64,000 bases of DNA. It comes from Chimonanthus salicifolius. Its lineage: Eukaryota > Streptophyta > Magnoliopsida > Laurales > Calycanthaceae. The stretch covers positions 34,938,991-35,002,990 of the forward strand of contig CM023535.1 in the NCBI GenBank assembly GCA_013350335.1. Direction: 5' to 3'. How positions within the stretch are numbered: the stretch's first letter is position 1; each line of letters begins with the position of its first letter. Shown one piece after another: positions 33,608 to 44,329 of the stretch. A program made the position numbers and the translations under genes. The notes beneath the pieces were generated by a model. It had not been told where the DNA came from and did not search any database. It was given only the letters and a program-made list of their open reading frames with translations.

Positions 33608-36600
33608 TGCAAGGCCCCGCCCTTTCCGAGAATTTCAGAGTCTAATTTTTTTTTTAAAATAAACATCGGAAGAGAGCGGGCGGCGTCACGACGCGAGTTA
33701 AGTTCAGACTACCCAAGTCTGAACCTTAACTAGCCACCCATGTGTACATGGAATAGACCATGATAGTGAATCACACATGGAACTAACATCAACATGCGGA
33801 ATAATCTAGATAATTGCGGAATAGAAAGACGAGATAGTAAGTAACAGTCTTAAATATTAAATAACATAGATCAACCATCCACAGGTTATTATCCTAATCA
33901 AACCATAGCAAATAACGAATTATTACATGTCCAACAATAGTATTCAAATGACAGTAATATAACGTAATCCAAATCCATCATTAAAGCACTTAGGCTCAGC
34001 TCCCCTCCTGGTCAATGACCTTTCCTTTCCCCTTGCTTGTACCTGCAATCTCCTCTGAGGATAGAATTAGGGCGTTAGATCAACGCGCCCAGTAGGTTCC
34101 CGAATCAGGGCTACCACATGTTAGCATATAAAACATGCATATACAAAACAATAATACATGTGAGACAAAATTCCATAAAAACATGCTATGTATGAAATGA
34201 ACATGTAATGAGTCCCACCCATCACCATTCAACATAGCCATCACTTGACGGGATTCTCATCGTCAAGGTAACCCACAGTGGTCTTTCGGACGCCCCGACG
34301 GAGTGTGGCCTCCGGATTCCTCCTGATGGGATTCTCATCATCAGGGTACCCCACAGTGGTCTTTCGGACGCCCCGACGGAGTGTGGCCTCCGGTTACAAC
34401 ACCATCATCCCATGCCATGCATGAGATGTCTATGCAAACATGTCATTTAGAAACATAACTTTACAATCATATAAGTTATCGAAATCAACATAAAACAGCA
34501 TATGAAATAGTGGTTACAATGAAGGTAGGAAACCTACTCAAACTTTGCTTAAGTGTCCGTTCCTTTTTGAGCTTCACCTGGTCACGACTCGCTCGTCGTT
34601 CAACTTCTGGTACCTTATCCATATATCAATCAATAAGTCATAACATCATTTACTTATTTAATCACATCATAGACCCATCCACATCAGGTGGGGTTCGTGT
34701 CCGTACATCCAACCCTATGATCATTTCCATCATTGATCATTCGACTAGTATTTACAGTTTTTGCCATTGTCCGTAATTATCATGAATGATCCCCTAATTA
34801 AAACAACCATAAGCTCCCATTTAAAACAGCCCATTAATTATCAAAACAGCCCCATGGGGTTCGGCCATACTCATAGTCGAACCCTAGGGTTCACTTGATC
34901 CAATCATCACCATGATCACTCATGGTTTAATCATGCTAATTCAACCATGATCAATACATGGTTCAGCCATCCAAAGGCTGACCCAAATCAGTAACCATAA
35001 CCCTAAGTAAACCAAATAAAAACCATAAAGCAACCCATGGGGTTCGGCCATTCACATGGCCGAACCTCATGGTTCTTTGGGATTCAATTCTTCTAATAAT
35101 CTTTCATCATTTATCCTGTATCTTAGGCATAAAAACAGCAAACCTAATTCTATTTAAACTCCTATAGAAACCCCATGGTATTGCATGGTTTCTAACTCTT
35201 TGATTTCACAACAATCATCAATCTCTTTCATGGGGTTCGGCCATTCAAGTTGGCCGAACCCTATGTCCATGAATTGATCCTTCAAACATGCATTAGGTGT
35301 TATTTAAATCATGCAATATCAGTACCCTTTTGCTGCCCTTATATCTCTTAGAAACCCTCTAATTAAATTCATCCAAACAGTCCATAAAAGTCCATGGTTT
35401 CCATGTTTCCCAACATGAAAACCAAGATTCTTTTACATGGGGTTCGGCCCTCCATGGTGGCCGAACCCAATGGTTATGTTTACTGTTTTTAAACCTCAGA
35501 TAATCATGTAATAACAGTAAATAAAAATCAGGTTTTACCTTTCAAACAAACATCCAAAATCAACACAACTCCATGGGATTCGGCCATCCAAGATGGCCGA
35601 TCCCCATGGTCCATTTTTTCCAATTTTAATCCACTGATTTAGACCACATAACTTCCACCTTTTCTGATATCCAAACCCATGTTTTAACCCTCTTTAAAAC
35701 ATGTATTTTAAATCTATTACAAACATCTAACATCAGTCCCAACTTATATGGTTTTAACTTCTAAAAACCATCAAAACTAGCCACTTGTTTTCATGGGGTT
35801 CGGCCATGCTAAGTGGCCGAACCCAATGGTCCATTTCCATCTTTTAATCCACTGATTTTAGACCATATAAACTTCAGTCCCTATGTCAATCAGATCCATG
35901 TTTTTTAACCATTCTAAAACATGTATTTAAATCTTAAATCAAAACCCAAAAACAGTCCACAAAATCCATGGTTTTCATGTTTCAAAACATGAAAACCAAG
36001 CCATCTCTTACATGGGGTTCGGCCCTTCATGGTGGCCGAACCCAATGGTTATTTTTACCATTTTAAATCCTCCATAATCAAGGTTAAACATTAGTGTATT
36101 CGACCATGACCATGGCCCAATACATACCCTACTTGTTTTATGTTTTTAAACCAAAATATCATAAAGATACTTACCAAATTTTCCAAACTTCCTCCTTGTC
36201 TTTGATCCTTGTTTTCTCCCTTCTATTTCTTCTTTTCTTTTGCTGTTTTGTGCTTGAATATTTGATGCCAAAACCTCTGCTATTCCAGCCAAGAAGAACA
36301 ACGAATTGGAGAGAGGAGAGAGGGAGAGAGAGATGAGGAAAATCTTAGGCTTTGCAATGATAAATTGGCCAAGTGATGGTGTTCATTGATTTTGTATTTC
36401 AGCCATCAACACCCCCATTACTCCTCATCAAGCCTTGCACAAACCAAGGAGTAACTTGCAGCCAAGCAAAGCACCCCTTGGCATTCTACCCATGCAGCCA
36501 TTCATATTCCCAAACAACTCACCTCAAATCCATGCATTTACATTTAATTTTCACCATGGAACCCACCAAAACAAGTCCCCAACGTGTGGGACTTGTTTTG

Positions 36601-37606
36601 GTTGGGTTGAGGCCAGCCAACCTCTTCAACTTACCCTTAAACTCACTGATTTACAGTCCCTTGAATTTCCATTTCAACTCACCCAACTCAAGGTATGTTT
36701 ATTCCAACCCAACTCATCACATTTAATGCATTTCATTTAATGCACATGAGTTAACTCACCTTTTGATTTAATTCCAACTCACCTCAATCCCACTCAACTG
36801 ATTTGAATCGTGTTTGAGCTCCCTTGAGGGTTCACACGGTCAACAATAGTCAACTCGACCCGTTGGGTCCACTTTTAGCTCCTTGACCCGTTTTGACAAC
36901 ATGACCCATTTATGGTATTTTGGTCATTTCTAATTGGTTTTTACATATGGATCAAGCCTACCCATTTTTCCTCCACTTGATTTCCAATCAAATAGGCTTA
37001 ACCCCTTTTAATTTAAAATCACAAAACGGTCAAATAACCCAGCAAGACCCGATGGGCCCCATTTGGGCCCTTTGACCCATTTAGCCATTTTTGACCCAAT
37101 TGATGTAAATTACCCATCCAATCAAACTTGAAATTCATAATGTGCTCATATGATCTTAATTTGAGCAATGGGCCATACCATTTCCTTACTTAACATCACA
37201 AAATAATTAATTTAACACATCAGGGGCATTTTCGTAATTTATCCACTTCATTGAGAAATTACCCATTCAATCAAACTTGACATTCATAATGTCCTCATAT
37301 GATCTTAATTTGAACAATGGGCCCCACTATTTCCTTATTTACAATCACATTTATTGAATTCACCAATCCAGGGGCATTTTCGTAATTATTCCAACCGTTG
37401 AGAATTCTTTGACCCAATTAACCATTTTGACATAATTTGATGTACATTATTCATCCGTTATAATTTGACCCTTATAATATGTTCATAGGATCTTAATTTG
37501 AACAATGGGCCCCACTATTTTCTCATTTAACATCATAATTAATAAATTTACCAATCCATGGGCATTTTCGTAAATATTCATCTTATTGAGAAATCGGGGT
37601 GTTACA
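33608..37606 (-). repeat. 3' LTR of the LARD-like element (3999 bp)
   Basis: Left copy. Its left end reads TGCAAGGCCCCGCC instead of TGTAACGCCCCGCC, a local mutation. It contains stem-loops CTTGACG...CGTCAAG (34244-34267) and CCTGATG...CATCAGG (34322-34345), inverted repeats at about 34855, 35038, 35231, 35440, 35577, 35793, 36012 and 36096, the donor-like site at 36174, and three tandem U3 modules at about 37110, 37259 and 37445. Short ORFs in it recur unchanged in the other LTR and have no domain. Confidence 0.95.
34855..36115. repeat. GGTTCGGCCAT inverted repeats, left LARD LTR (about 8 copies)
   Basis: Most copies read CATGGGGTTCGGCC...GGCCGAACCC. One (35577-35604) has GGGATTCGGCCAT / ATGGCCGATCCCC, where both arms changed to keep pairing (GATT/GATC keeps A-T at the inner position). 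The first (about 34857) is eroded. Confidence 0.85.
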
Positions 37607-37612
37607 ATATAA

Positions 37613-37830
37613 CCCTTTTTTTAAAATTTTCGTCCCGAAAATCGAGCGAAGTAGGGTTCTAAACGATTCCATAAATATCTCAGAGTGTGCTATTCTTATT
37701 TCCGATTTCAATTTCCCAAGTGACTTCTTCATTACCATGTCGATCCACACCACTTTGACAAATTGAATCGCTTGGTTCCGTAACACCTTTTGTTCTGTCT
37801 CATGTTATATCTTTTTCTCGTGAGCCATTT
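37613..37830 (-). pseudogene. Polypurine tract and chromodomain remnant of the LARD-like element
   Basis: The minus strand reads AAAAAAAGGG (37613-37622) next to the LTR. Upstream, from about 37790 to 37660, is a decayed end of the integrase chromodomain (LRNQAIQFVKVVW, then a frameshifted equivalent of the E-E-A-T-W-E segment and EIRIAHSEIFM). It shows that the element derives from a full chromovirus. The rest of integrase is gone. Confidence 0.75.
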
Positions 37831-39225
37831 GTGATCTCACATAGATCAATCTACTTTGTTTCACTTTACCTGTTCTCATAGTATTTTCCATACGTACCTG
37901 CTCAATATGTTCTTTCATCTACTCTCCGTGTGAGGTAGTCTGTCAACAAGAGCCTATGCTCAAAGCTTTTTCTGATTCCATTTTAACTAGGTTTCTAGTT
38001 ACATTCTCCTGGAATTCCATTAGCTAACTACAGAGCCAGGTGATCAGTCTAACTCGGCAGTCGTCCATAGTTTCCCATTCAAGTTTCACTAGACACCTAT
38101 CTTTTCCGTTGAGTATATCTCCAAATTTAAACACATCTTTCTTTGCACATAAGTCTCTATGTGACTAACAACTTTTGTTCCAACTTCCACGATACCAATT
38201 CCCGGCATCAATCCAAACCACCATGGGAATAATCACCCATGGTTAAATACATCCATCCCTGGTGTTTCGCTTTCAGTAAATATCATCTATCCCTGTTTTA
38301 TAATCATCCATGAATATAACCCCTATGGGTATAATCCATTCATGGTAACAATCCATCCTTGGTATTACTCTGTCCAGGAGCATCATCTAAACACAGTTAC
38401 TAACCATCCATGAATATAACCCACCTATGGGTATAATTCATTCATGGAAACCATCCATCCTTGGTATCACTCTGTCCATGAGTATCATTTATGTATGATT
38501 AATAACTATCCATGAAATAACCCACCTATGGGTATAATCCATTCATGGAAACCATCCATCCTTGGTATCACTCTGTCCATGAGTATCATTTATGTATGAT
38601 TAATAACTATCCATGAAATAACCCACTTATGGGTATAATCCATTCATGGAAACCATCCATCCTTGGTATCACTTTGTCCATGAGTATCATCTATCCATGA
38701 TTTAATATCCGTAAGAACAACATTCAAATGAATCACTATAAGACTGTGGTAACCATATCAAATCACAATTATATCCTGACCCCTTGCAAGACTTAGGGTT
38801 CATGACTTACCAAGCAGAAGACCCACGTCCAACGTGATCCGGTCTACCTCGCCCTGCATCCCTTCACCTCATAGGTGATTCAGTCAAGCTCTAAGACGGT
38901 CACTCCGCGTCTGACGAAGCTAGTACCACCCCCACCAGGTAAAATAGTACCTAGCTCTGCGCATTCTAGCACATCTAGTGTGCCAAACAGTCGTGAGAGT
39001 GCCCTCCAGCGCGTAGCATGCGAGGGACCCACTCCTCAATGGTAACCCTACGGGACCAAGTCTCCGTAATTCGTATCGAGTTTCCCACAGTCTCAATCAT
39101 CAATATCACGTAAGGGACGCACCCATACCACATCTCAATATACTCCAATAACTTATTCACATATATCTCAGTGTCAAAGTCCTCATGAACTCCTAAAGTT
39201 GCATACTTTATTGAAAATCATTTAA
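37830..39225 (-). other. Conserved non-coding domain of the LARD-like element
   Basis: About 1.4 kb replaces gag-pol. The part at 37850-38110 is homologous, on the opposite strand, to 14940-15240 in element B and, on the same strand, to 63850-64000. The middle holds the 101-bp tandem repeats (38304-38715). The part at 38780-39200 is GC-richer and contains a 61-codon minus-strand ORF (38975-39160) that I do not recognise. No retroelement protein domain is visible. Confidence 0.6.
38304..38715. repeat. 101-bp tandem repeats (4 units)
   Basis: Units start near 38304, 38405, 38508 and 38609. Each contains CCATGAA(TA)TAACCC, CTATGGGTATAATCCATTC, CATCCATCCTTGGTATCACT and TCTGTCCATGAGTATCATT. The third and fourth are nearly identical, so expansion is recent. 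Confidence 0.85.
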
Positions 39226-39334
39226 ACTTCCATCACCATACAAGGGTCGATAGGGTAAAACAAACCCTTAGAATCACAAAATACACCCTTACAAAATATT
39301 TCCATTTCCCTAACCTTTCTTTCTACCTCTTAAC

Positions 39335-39805
39335 CTAGTCTTCCGTAGAAGACCTTGCATCATCGTCAAAGAAATTGTCAGGGCATGTCATCGACACGTG
39401 CCCCAACACTCCGCACGTCAAACAGGGTATTATTCCCGGTCCTCCAATGTAAGGACAATTAGTCCTCTCCTTCCCGTGCCCGTGCAGTCCACAAACAGGG
39501 CAAATGACCTCAAGGAGGTAGGGGCAGTAAGTACAATTGTGCCCCTCCTGATTGCACAACTCGGACATATACCCGGGCTCTATCTCCCCTACAAATTCTC
39601 TTATGTTTGGGACATATTCCTCATCCTCTTCGGGTACAAAGGCCCCAACATTGTACTCGGGCGATCTTACCTCCATGTCCTGACTGTTTTCAACTTCATT
39701 GATGAAGTTTGGTATGCTAGCATCGTCGGAAGAAGAAACTAGGTCTATCGGACAGCTAGGTGTCCCTTTGTCCCACAACTCGGTGTACTCTATGTTGCTC
39801 GTCAT
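39335..39805 (-). CDS. ORF0 of the LARD-like element, intact, 156 aa
   Basis: It is the only intact ORF of this element. I choose the start at 39805 (MTSNIEYTELWDKGTP) because all other copies start there; an in-frame ATG 12 codons upstream (39841) extends it without conservation. Residues 40-78 are acidic. The Cys/His cluster CNQEGHNCTYC is at 84-94. Knuckle 2 is C102-C105-H110-C117. Knuckle 3 is C128-C131-H136-C141, an exact CX2CX4HX4C. The C-terminus (DDDARSSTED) is acidic. It lies between the leader (right) and the non-coding domain. Retention while gag and pol are lost suggests that it is either useful to the element or protected as part of a cis-acting region. RNA binding is a guess from the knuckles. 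Confidence 0.75.
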   Translation of the reverse strand: MTSNIEYTELWDKGTPSCPIDLVSSSDDASIPNFINEVENSQDMEVRSPEYNVGAFVPEEDEEYVPNIREFVGEIEPGYMSELCNQEGHNCTYCPYLLEVICPVCGLHGHGKERTNCPYIGGPGIIPCLTCGVLGHVSMTCPDNFFDDDARSSTED

Positions 39806-40188
39806 ATCTGTATCACAGCAACAAAAACATATCAATAACAACTATAAATCAAATCAAACTAATCATTGTTTTGGGGAATTTTCCCTAATCAACATCTTGT
39901 ACTTCTTGTTTGGGGATTCTTCCTATGTATCATAAATGTCTCGTGTTTGAGGAATTTTACCAAATAAACATCTTGTGTTTCTTGTCCTTGGGGAAAATTG
40001 CCAAATAAGCACTCTTTGTATTTCTTTGTTTTTTGGGGAAACTTCCTAAGTATCATTTGTTTGTTTCTCCATTTGGGGATATCGGGGAAGTGTTTCCTAT
40101 GTTGCTATGTTTGGTATATCCATTTATGTTGACTTTACTTCCTTTGCTATCTCTGTTGTTCTCAGATTGATTGTTCAGTCTGAGTCTA

Positions 40189-40323
40189 CGAAGTAAATTA
40201 ATCCGGCCCCCAGTCAGCGGACTCCGAAGAGTCGGTCAGTTGGGATTCTTATCCGTCAGTGAGACATGAAACCGTCTTAATCTTACTTCGGAAGATTCAA
40301 CTTCCCGTTTCGCTCTGATACCA
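40189..40323 (-). promoter_or_regulatory. Primer-binding site and structured leader of the LARD-like element
   Basis: On the minus strand TGGTATCAGAGC occupies 40312-40323, two bases from the LTR. Arms CGAAGTAA (40189-40196) and TTACTTCG (40283-40290) enclose GACTC-TTCG-GAGTC at 40220-40233. This matches elements A and F and would let the element use a shared replication machinery. Confidence 0.85.
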
Positions 40324-40325
40324 AC

Positions 40326-43300
40326 TGTAACGCCCCGCCCTTTCCGAGAATTTCAGAGTCTAATTTTTTTTTTAAAATAAACATCGGAAGAGAGCGGGCA
40401 GCGTCACGACGCGAGTTAAGTTCAGACTACCCAAGTCTGAACCTTAACTAGCCACCCATGTGTACATGGAATAGACCATGATAGTGAATCACACATGGAA
40501 CTAACATCAACATGCGGAATAATCTAGATAATTGCGGAATAGAAAGACGAGATAGTAAGTAACAGTCTTAAATATTAAATAACATAGATCAACCATCCAC
40601 AAGTTATTATCCTAATCAAACCATAGCAAATAACGAATTATTACATGTCCAACAATAGTATTCAAATGACAGTAATATAACGTAATCCAAATCCATCATT
40701 AAAGCACTTAGGCTCAGCTCCCCTCCTGGTCAATGACCTTTCCTTTCCCCTTGCTTGTACCTGCAATCTCCTCTGAGGATAGAATTAGGGCGTTAGATCA
40801 ACGCGCCCAGTAGGTTCCCGAATCAGGGCTACCACATGTTAGCATATAAAACATGCATATACATAACAATAATACATGTGAGACAAAATTCCATAAAAAC
40901 ATGCTATGTATGAAATGAACATGTAATGAGTCCCACCCATCACCATTCAACATAGCCATCACTTGACGGGATTCTCATCGTCAAGGTAACCCACAGTGGT
41001 CTTTCGGACGCCCCGACGAAGTGTGGCCTCCGGATTCCTCCTGATGGGATTCTCATCATCAGGGTACCCCACAGTGGTCTTTCGGACGCCCCGACGGAGT
41101 GTGGCCTCCGGTTACAACACCATCATCCCATGCCATGCATGAGATGTCTATGCAAACATGTCATTTAGAAACATAACTTTACAATCATATAAGTTATCGA
41201 AATCAACATAAAACAGCATATGAAATAGTGGTTACAATAAAGGTAGGAAACCTACTCAAACTTTGCTTAAGTGTCCGTTCCTTTTTGAGCTTCACCTGGT
41301 CACGACTCGCTCGTCGTTCAACTTCTGGTACCTTATCCATATATCAATCAATAAGTCATAACATCATTTACTTATTTAATCACATCATAGACCCATCCAC
41401 ATCAGGTGGGGTTCGTGTCCGTACATCCAACCCTATGATCATTTCCATCATTGATCATTCGACTAGTATTTACAGTTTTTGCCATTGTCCGTAATTATCA
41501 TGAATGATCCCCTAATTAAAACAACCATAAGCTCCCATTTAAAACAGCCCATTAATTATCAAAACAGCCCCATGGGGTTCGGCCATACTCATAGTCGAAC
41601 CCTAGGGTTCACTTGATCCAATCATCACCATGATCACTCATGGTTTAATCATGCTAATTCAACCATGATCAATACATGGTTCAGCCATCCAAAGGCTGAC
41701 CCAAATCAGTAACCATAACCCTAAGTAAACCAAATAAAAACCATAAAGCAACCCATGGGGTTCGGCCATTCACATGGCCGAACCTCATGGTTCTTTGGGA
41801 TTTAATTCTTCTAATAATCTTTCATCATTTATCCTGTATCTTAGGCATAAAAACAGCAAACCTAATTCTATTTAAACTCCTATAGAAATCCCATGGTATT
41901 GCATGGTTTCTAACTCTTTGATTTCACAACAATCATCAATCTCTTTCATGGGGTTCGGCCATTCAAGTTGGCCGAACCCTATGTCCATGAATTGATCCTT
42001 CAAACATGCATTAGGTGTTATTTAAATCATGCAATATCAGTACCCTTTTGCTGCCCTTATATCTCTTAGAAACCTTCTAATTAAATTCATCCAAACAGTC
42101 CATAAAAGTCCATGGTTTCCATGTTTCCCAACATGAAAACCAAGATTCTTTTACATGGGGTTCGGCCCTCCATGGTGGCCGAACCCAATGGTTATGTTTA
42201 CTGTTTTTAAACCTCAGATAATCATGTAATAACAGTAAATAAAAATCAGGTTTTACCTTTCAAACAAACATCCAAAATCAACACAACTCCATGGGATTCG
42301 GCCATCCAAGATGGCCGATCCCCATGGTCCATTTTTTCCAATTTTAATCCACTGATTTAGACCACATAACTTCCACCTTTTCTGATATCCAAACCCATGT
42401 TTTAACCCTCTTTAAAACATGTATTTTAAATCTATTACAAACATCTAACATCAGTCCCAACTTATATGGTTTTAACTTCTAAAAACCATCAAAACTAGCC
42501 ACTTGTTTTCATGGGGTTCGGCCATGCTAAGTGGCCGAACCCAATGGTCCATTTCCATCTTTTAATCCACTGATTTTAGACCATATAAACTTCAGTCCCT
42601 ATGTCAATCAGATCCATGTTTTTTAACCATTCTAAAACATGTATTTAAATCTCAAATCAAAACCCAAAAACAGTCCACAAAATCCATGGTTTTCATGTTT
42701 CAAAACATGAAAACCAAGCCATCTCTTACATGGGGTTCGGCCCTTCATGGTGGCCGAACCCAATGGTTATTTTTACCATTTTAAATCCTCCATAATCAAG
42801 GTTAAACATTGGTGTATTCGGCCATGACCATGGCCCAATACATACCCTACTTGTTTTATGTTTTTAAACCAAAATATCATAAAGATACTTACCAAATTTT
42901 CCAAACTTCCTCCTTGTCTTTGATCCTTGTTTTCTCCCTTCTATTTCTTCTTTTCTTTTGCTGTTTTGTGCTTGAATATTTGATGCCAAAACCTCTGCTA
43001 TTCCAGCCAAGAAGAACAACGAATTGGAGAGAGGAGAGAGGGAGAGAGAGATGAGGAAAATCTTAGGCTTTGCAATGATAAATTGGCCAAGTGATGGTGT
43101 TCATTGATTTTGTATTTCAGCCATCAACACCCCCATTACTCCTCATCAAGCCTTGCACAAACCAAGGAGTAACTTGCAGCCAAGCAAAGCACCCCTTGGC
43201 ATTCTACCCATGCAGCCATTCATATTCCCAAACAACTCACCTCAAATCCATGCATTTACATTTAATTTTCACCATGGAACCCACCAAAACAAGTCCCCAA

Positions 43301-44324
43301 CGTGTGGGACTTGTTTTGGTTGGGTTGAGGCCAGCCAACCTCTTCAACTTACCCTTAAACTCACTGATTTACAGTCCCTTGAATTTCCATTTCAACTCAC
43401 CCAACTCAAGGTATGTTTATTCCAACCCAACTCATCACATTTAATGCATTTCATTTAATGCACATGCGTTAACTCACCTTTTGATTTAATTCCAACTCAC
43501 CTCAATCCCACTCAACTGATTTGAATCGTGTTTGAGCTCCCTTGAGGGTTCACACGGTCAACAATAGTCAACTCGACCCGTTGGGTCCACTTTTAGCTCC
43601 TTGACCCGTTTTGACAACATGACCCATTTATGGTATTTTGGTCATTTCTAATTGGTTTTTACATATGGATCAAGCCTACCCATTTTTCCTCCACTTGATT
43701 TCCAATCAAATAGGCTTAACCCCTTTTAATTTAAAATCACAAAACGGTCAAATAACCCAGCAAGACCCGATGGGCCCCATTTGGGCCCTTTGACCCATTT
43801 AGCCATTTTTGACCCAATTGATGTAAATTACCCATCCAATCAAACTTGAAATTAATAATGTGCTCATATGATCTTAATTTGAGCAATGGGCCATACCATT
43901 TCCTTACTTAACATCACAAAATAATTAATTTAACACATCAGGGGCATTTTCGTAATTTATCCACTTCATTGAGAAATTACCCATTCAATCAAACTTGACA
44001 TTCATAATGTGCTCATATGATCTTAATTTGAGCAATGGGCCCCACTATTTCCTTATTTACAATCACATTTATTGAATTCACCAATCCAGGGGCATTTTCG
44101 TAATTATTCCAACCGTTGAGAATTCTTTGACCCAATTAACCATTTTGACCTAATTTGATGTACATTATTCATCCGTTATAATTTGACCCTTATAATATGT
44201 TCATAGGATCTTAATTTGAACAATGGGCCCCACTATTTTCTCATTTAACATCATAATTAATAAATTTACCAATCCATGGGCATTTTCGTAAATATTCATC
44301 TTATTGAGAAATCGGGGTGTTACA
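40326..44324 (-). repeat. 5' LTR of the LARD-like element (3999 bp)
   Basis: Right copy, from TGTAACGCCCCGCC (left end) to GGGGTGTTACA. The U5-end hairpin GTTAAGTTCAGACT / AGTCTGAACCTTAAC is at 40415-40448. The acceptor block is at 40755-40830, stem-loops at about 40965-41065, inverted repeats at 41573-42833, donor-like site at 42892, GA/CT patch at about 42905-43055 and three U3 modules at about 43826-44310. It is almost identical to the left LTR. Confidence 0.95.
40761..42892 (-). other. Putative LTR intron, LARD 5' LTR (2132 bp)
   Basis: Minus strand: TTTG|GTAAGTATCTT starts at 42892, the hairpin GGGCGCGTTGATCTAACGCCC with CTAAC lies at about 40798-40820, and ATTGCAG ends at 40761. The left LTR has the same sites (36174 and 34043). 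The flanks are purine-rich on the minus strand. Confidence 0.4.
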
Positions 44325-44329
44325 GGACT

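Larger units (their letters stand above)
33608..44324 (-). mobile_element. Non-autonomous LARD-like element (10.7 kb) retaining only ORF0
   Basis: Both LTRs are 3999 bp (33608-37606 and 40326-44324) and flank a 2.7-kb interior. The target duplication GGACT is perfect (33603-33607 and 44325-44329). On the minus strand the interior has PBS, leader, intact ORF0, about 1.4 kb of non-coding DNA, a chromodomain remnant and a polypurine tract. Gag, PR, RT, RNase H and nearly all of IN are missing. Long LTRs and a mostly non-coding interior fit the definition of a large retrotransposon derivative (LARD). By eye I see only about 15-20 differences between the LTRs, so this is the youngest insertion of the window. 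Confidence 0.95.

Noticed and set aside
36373..36740. ORFs of 101-117 aa repeated at 43091-43458 and 58278-58682
   Set aside because: They lie in the U3/promoter side of LTRs, are copied with the LTR, overlap in two frames and have no recognisable domain.
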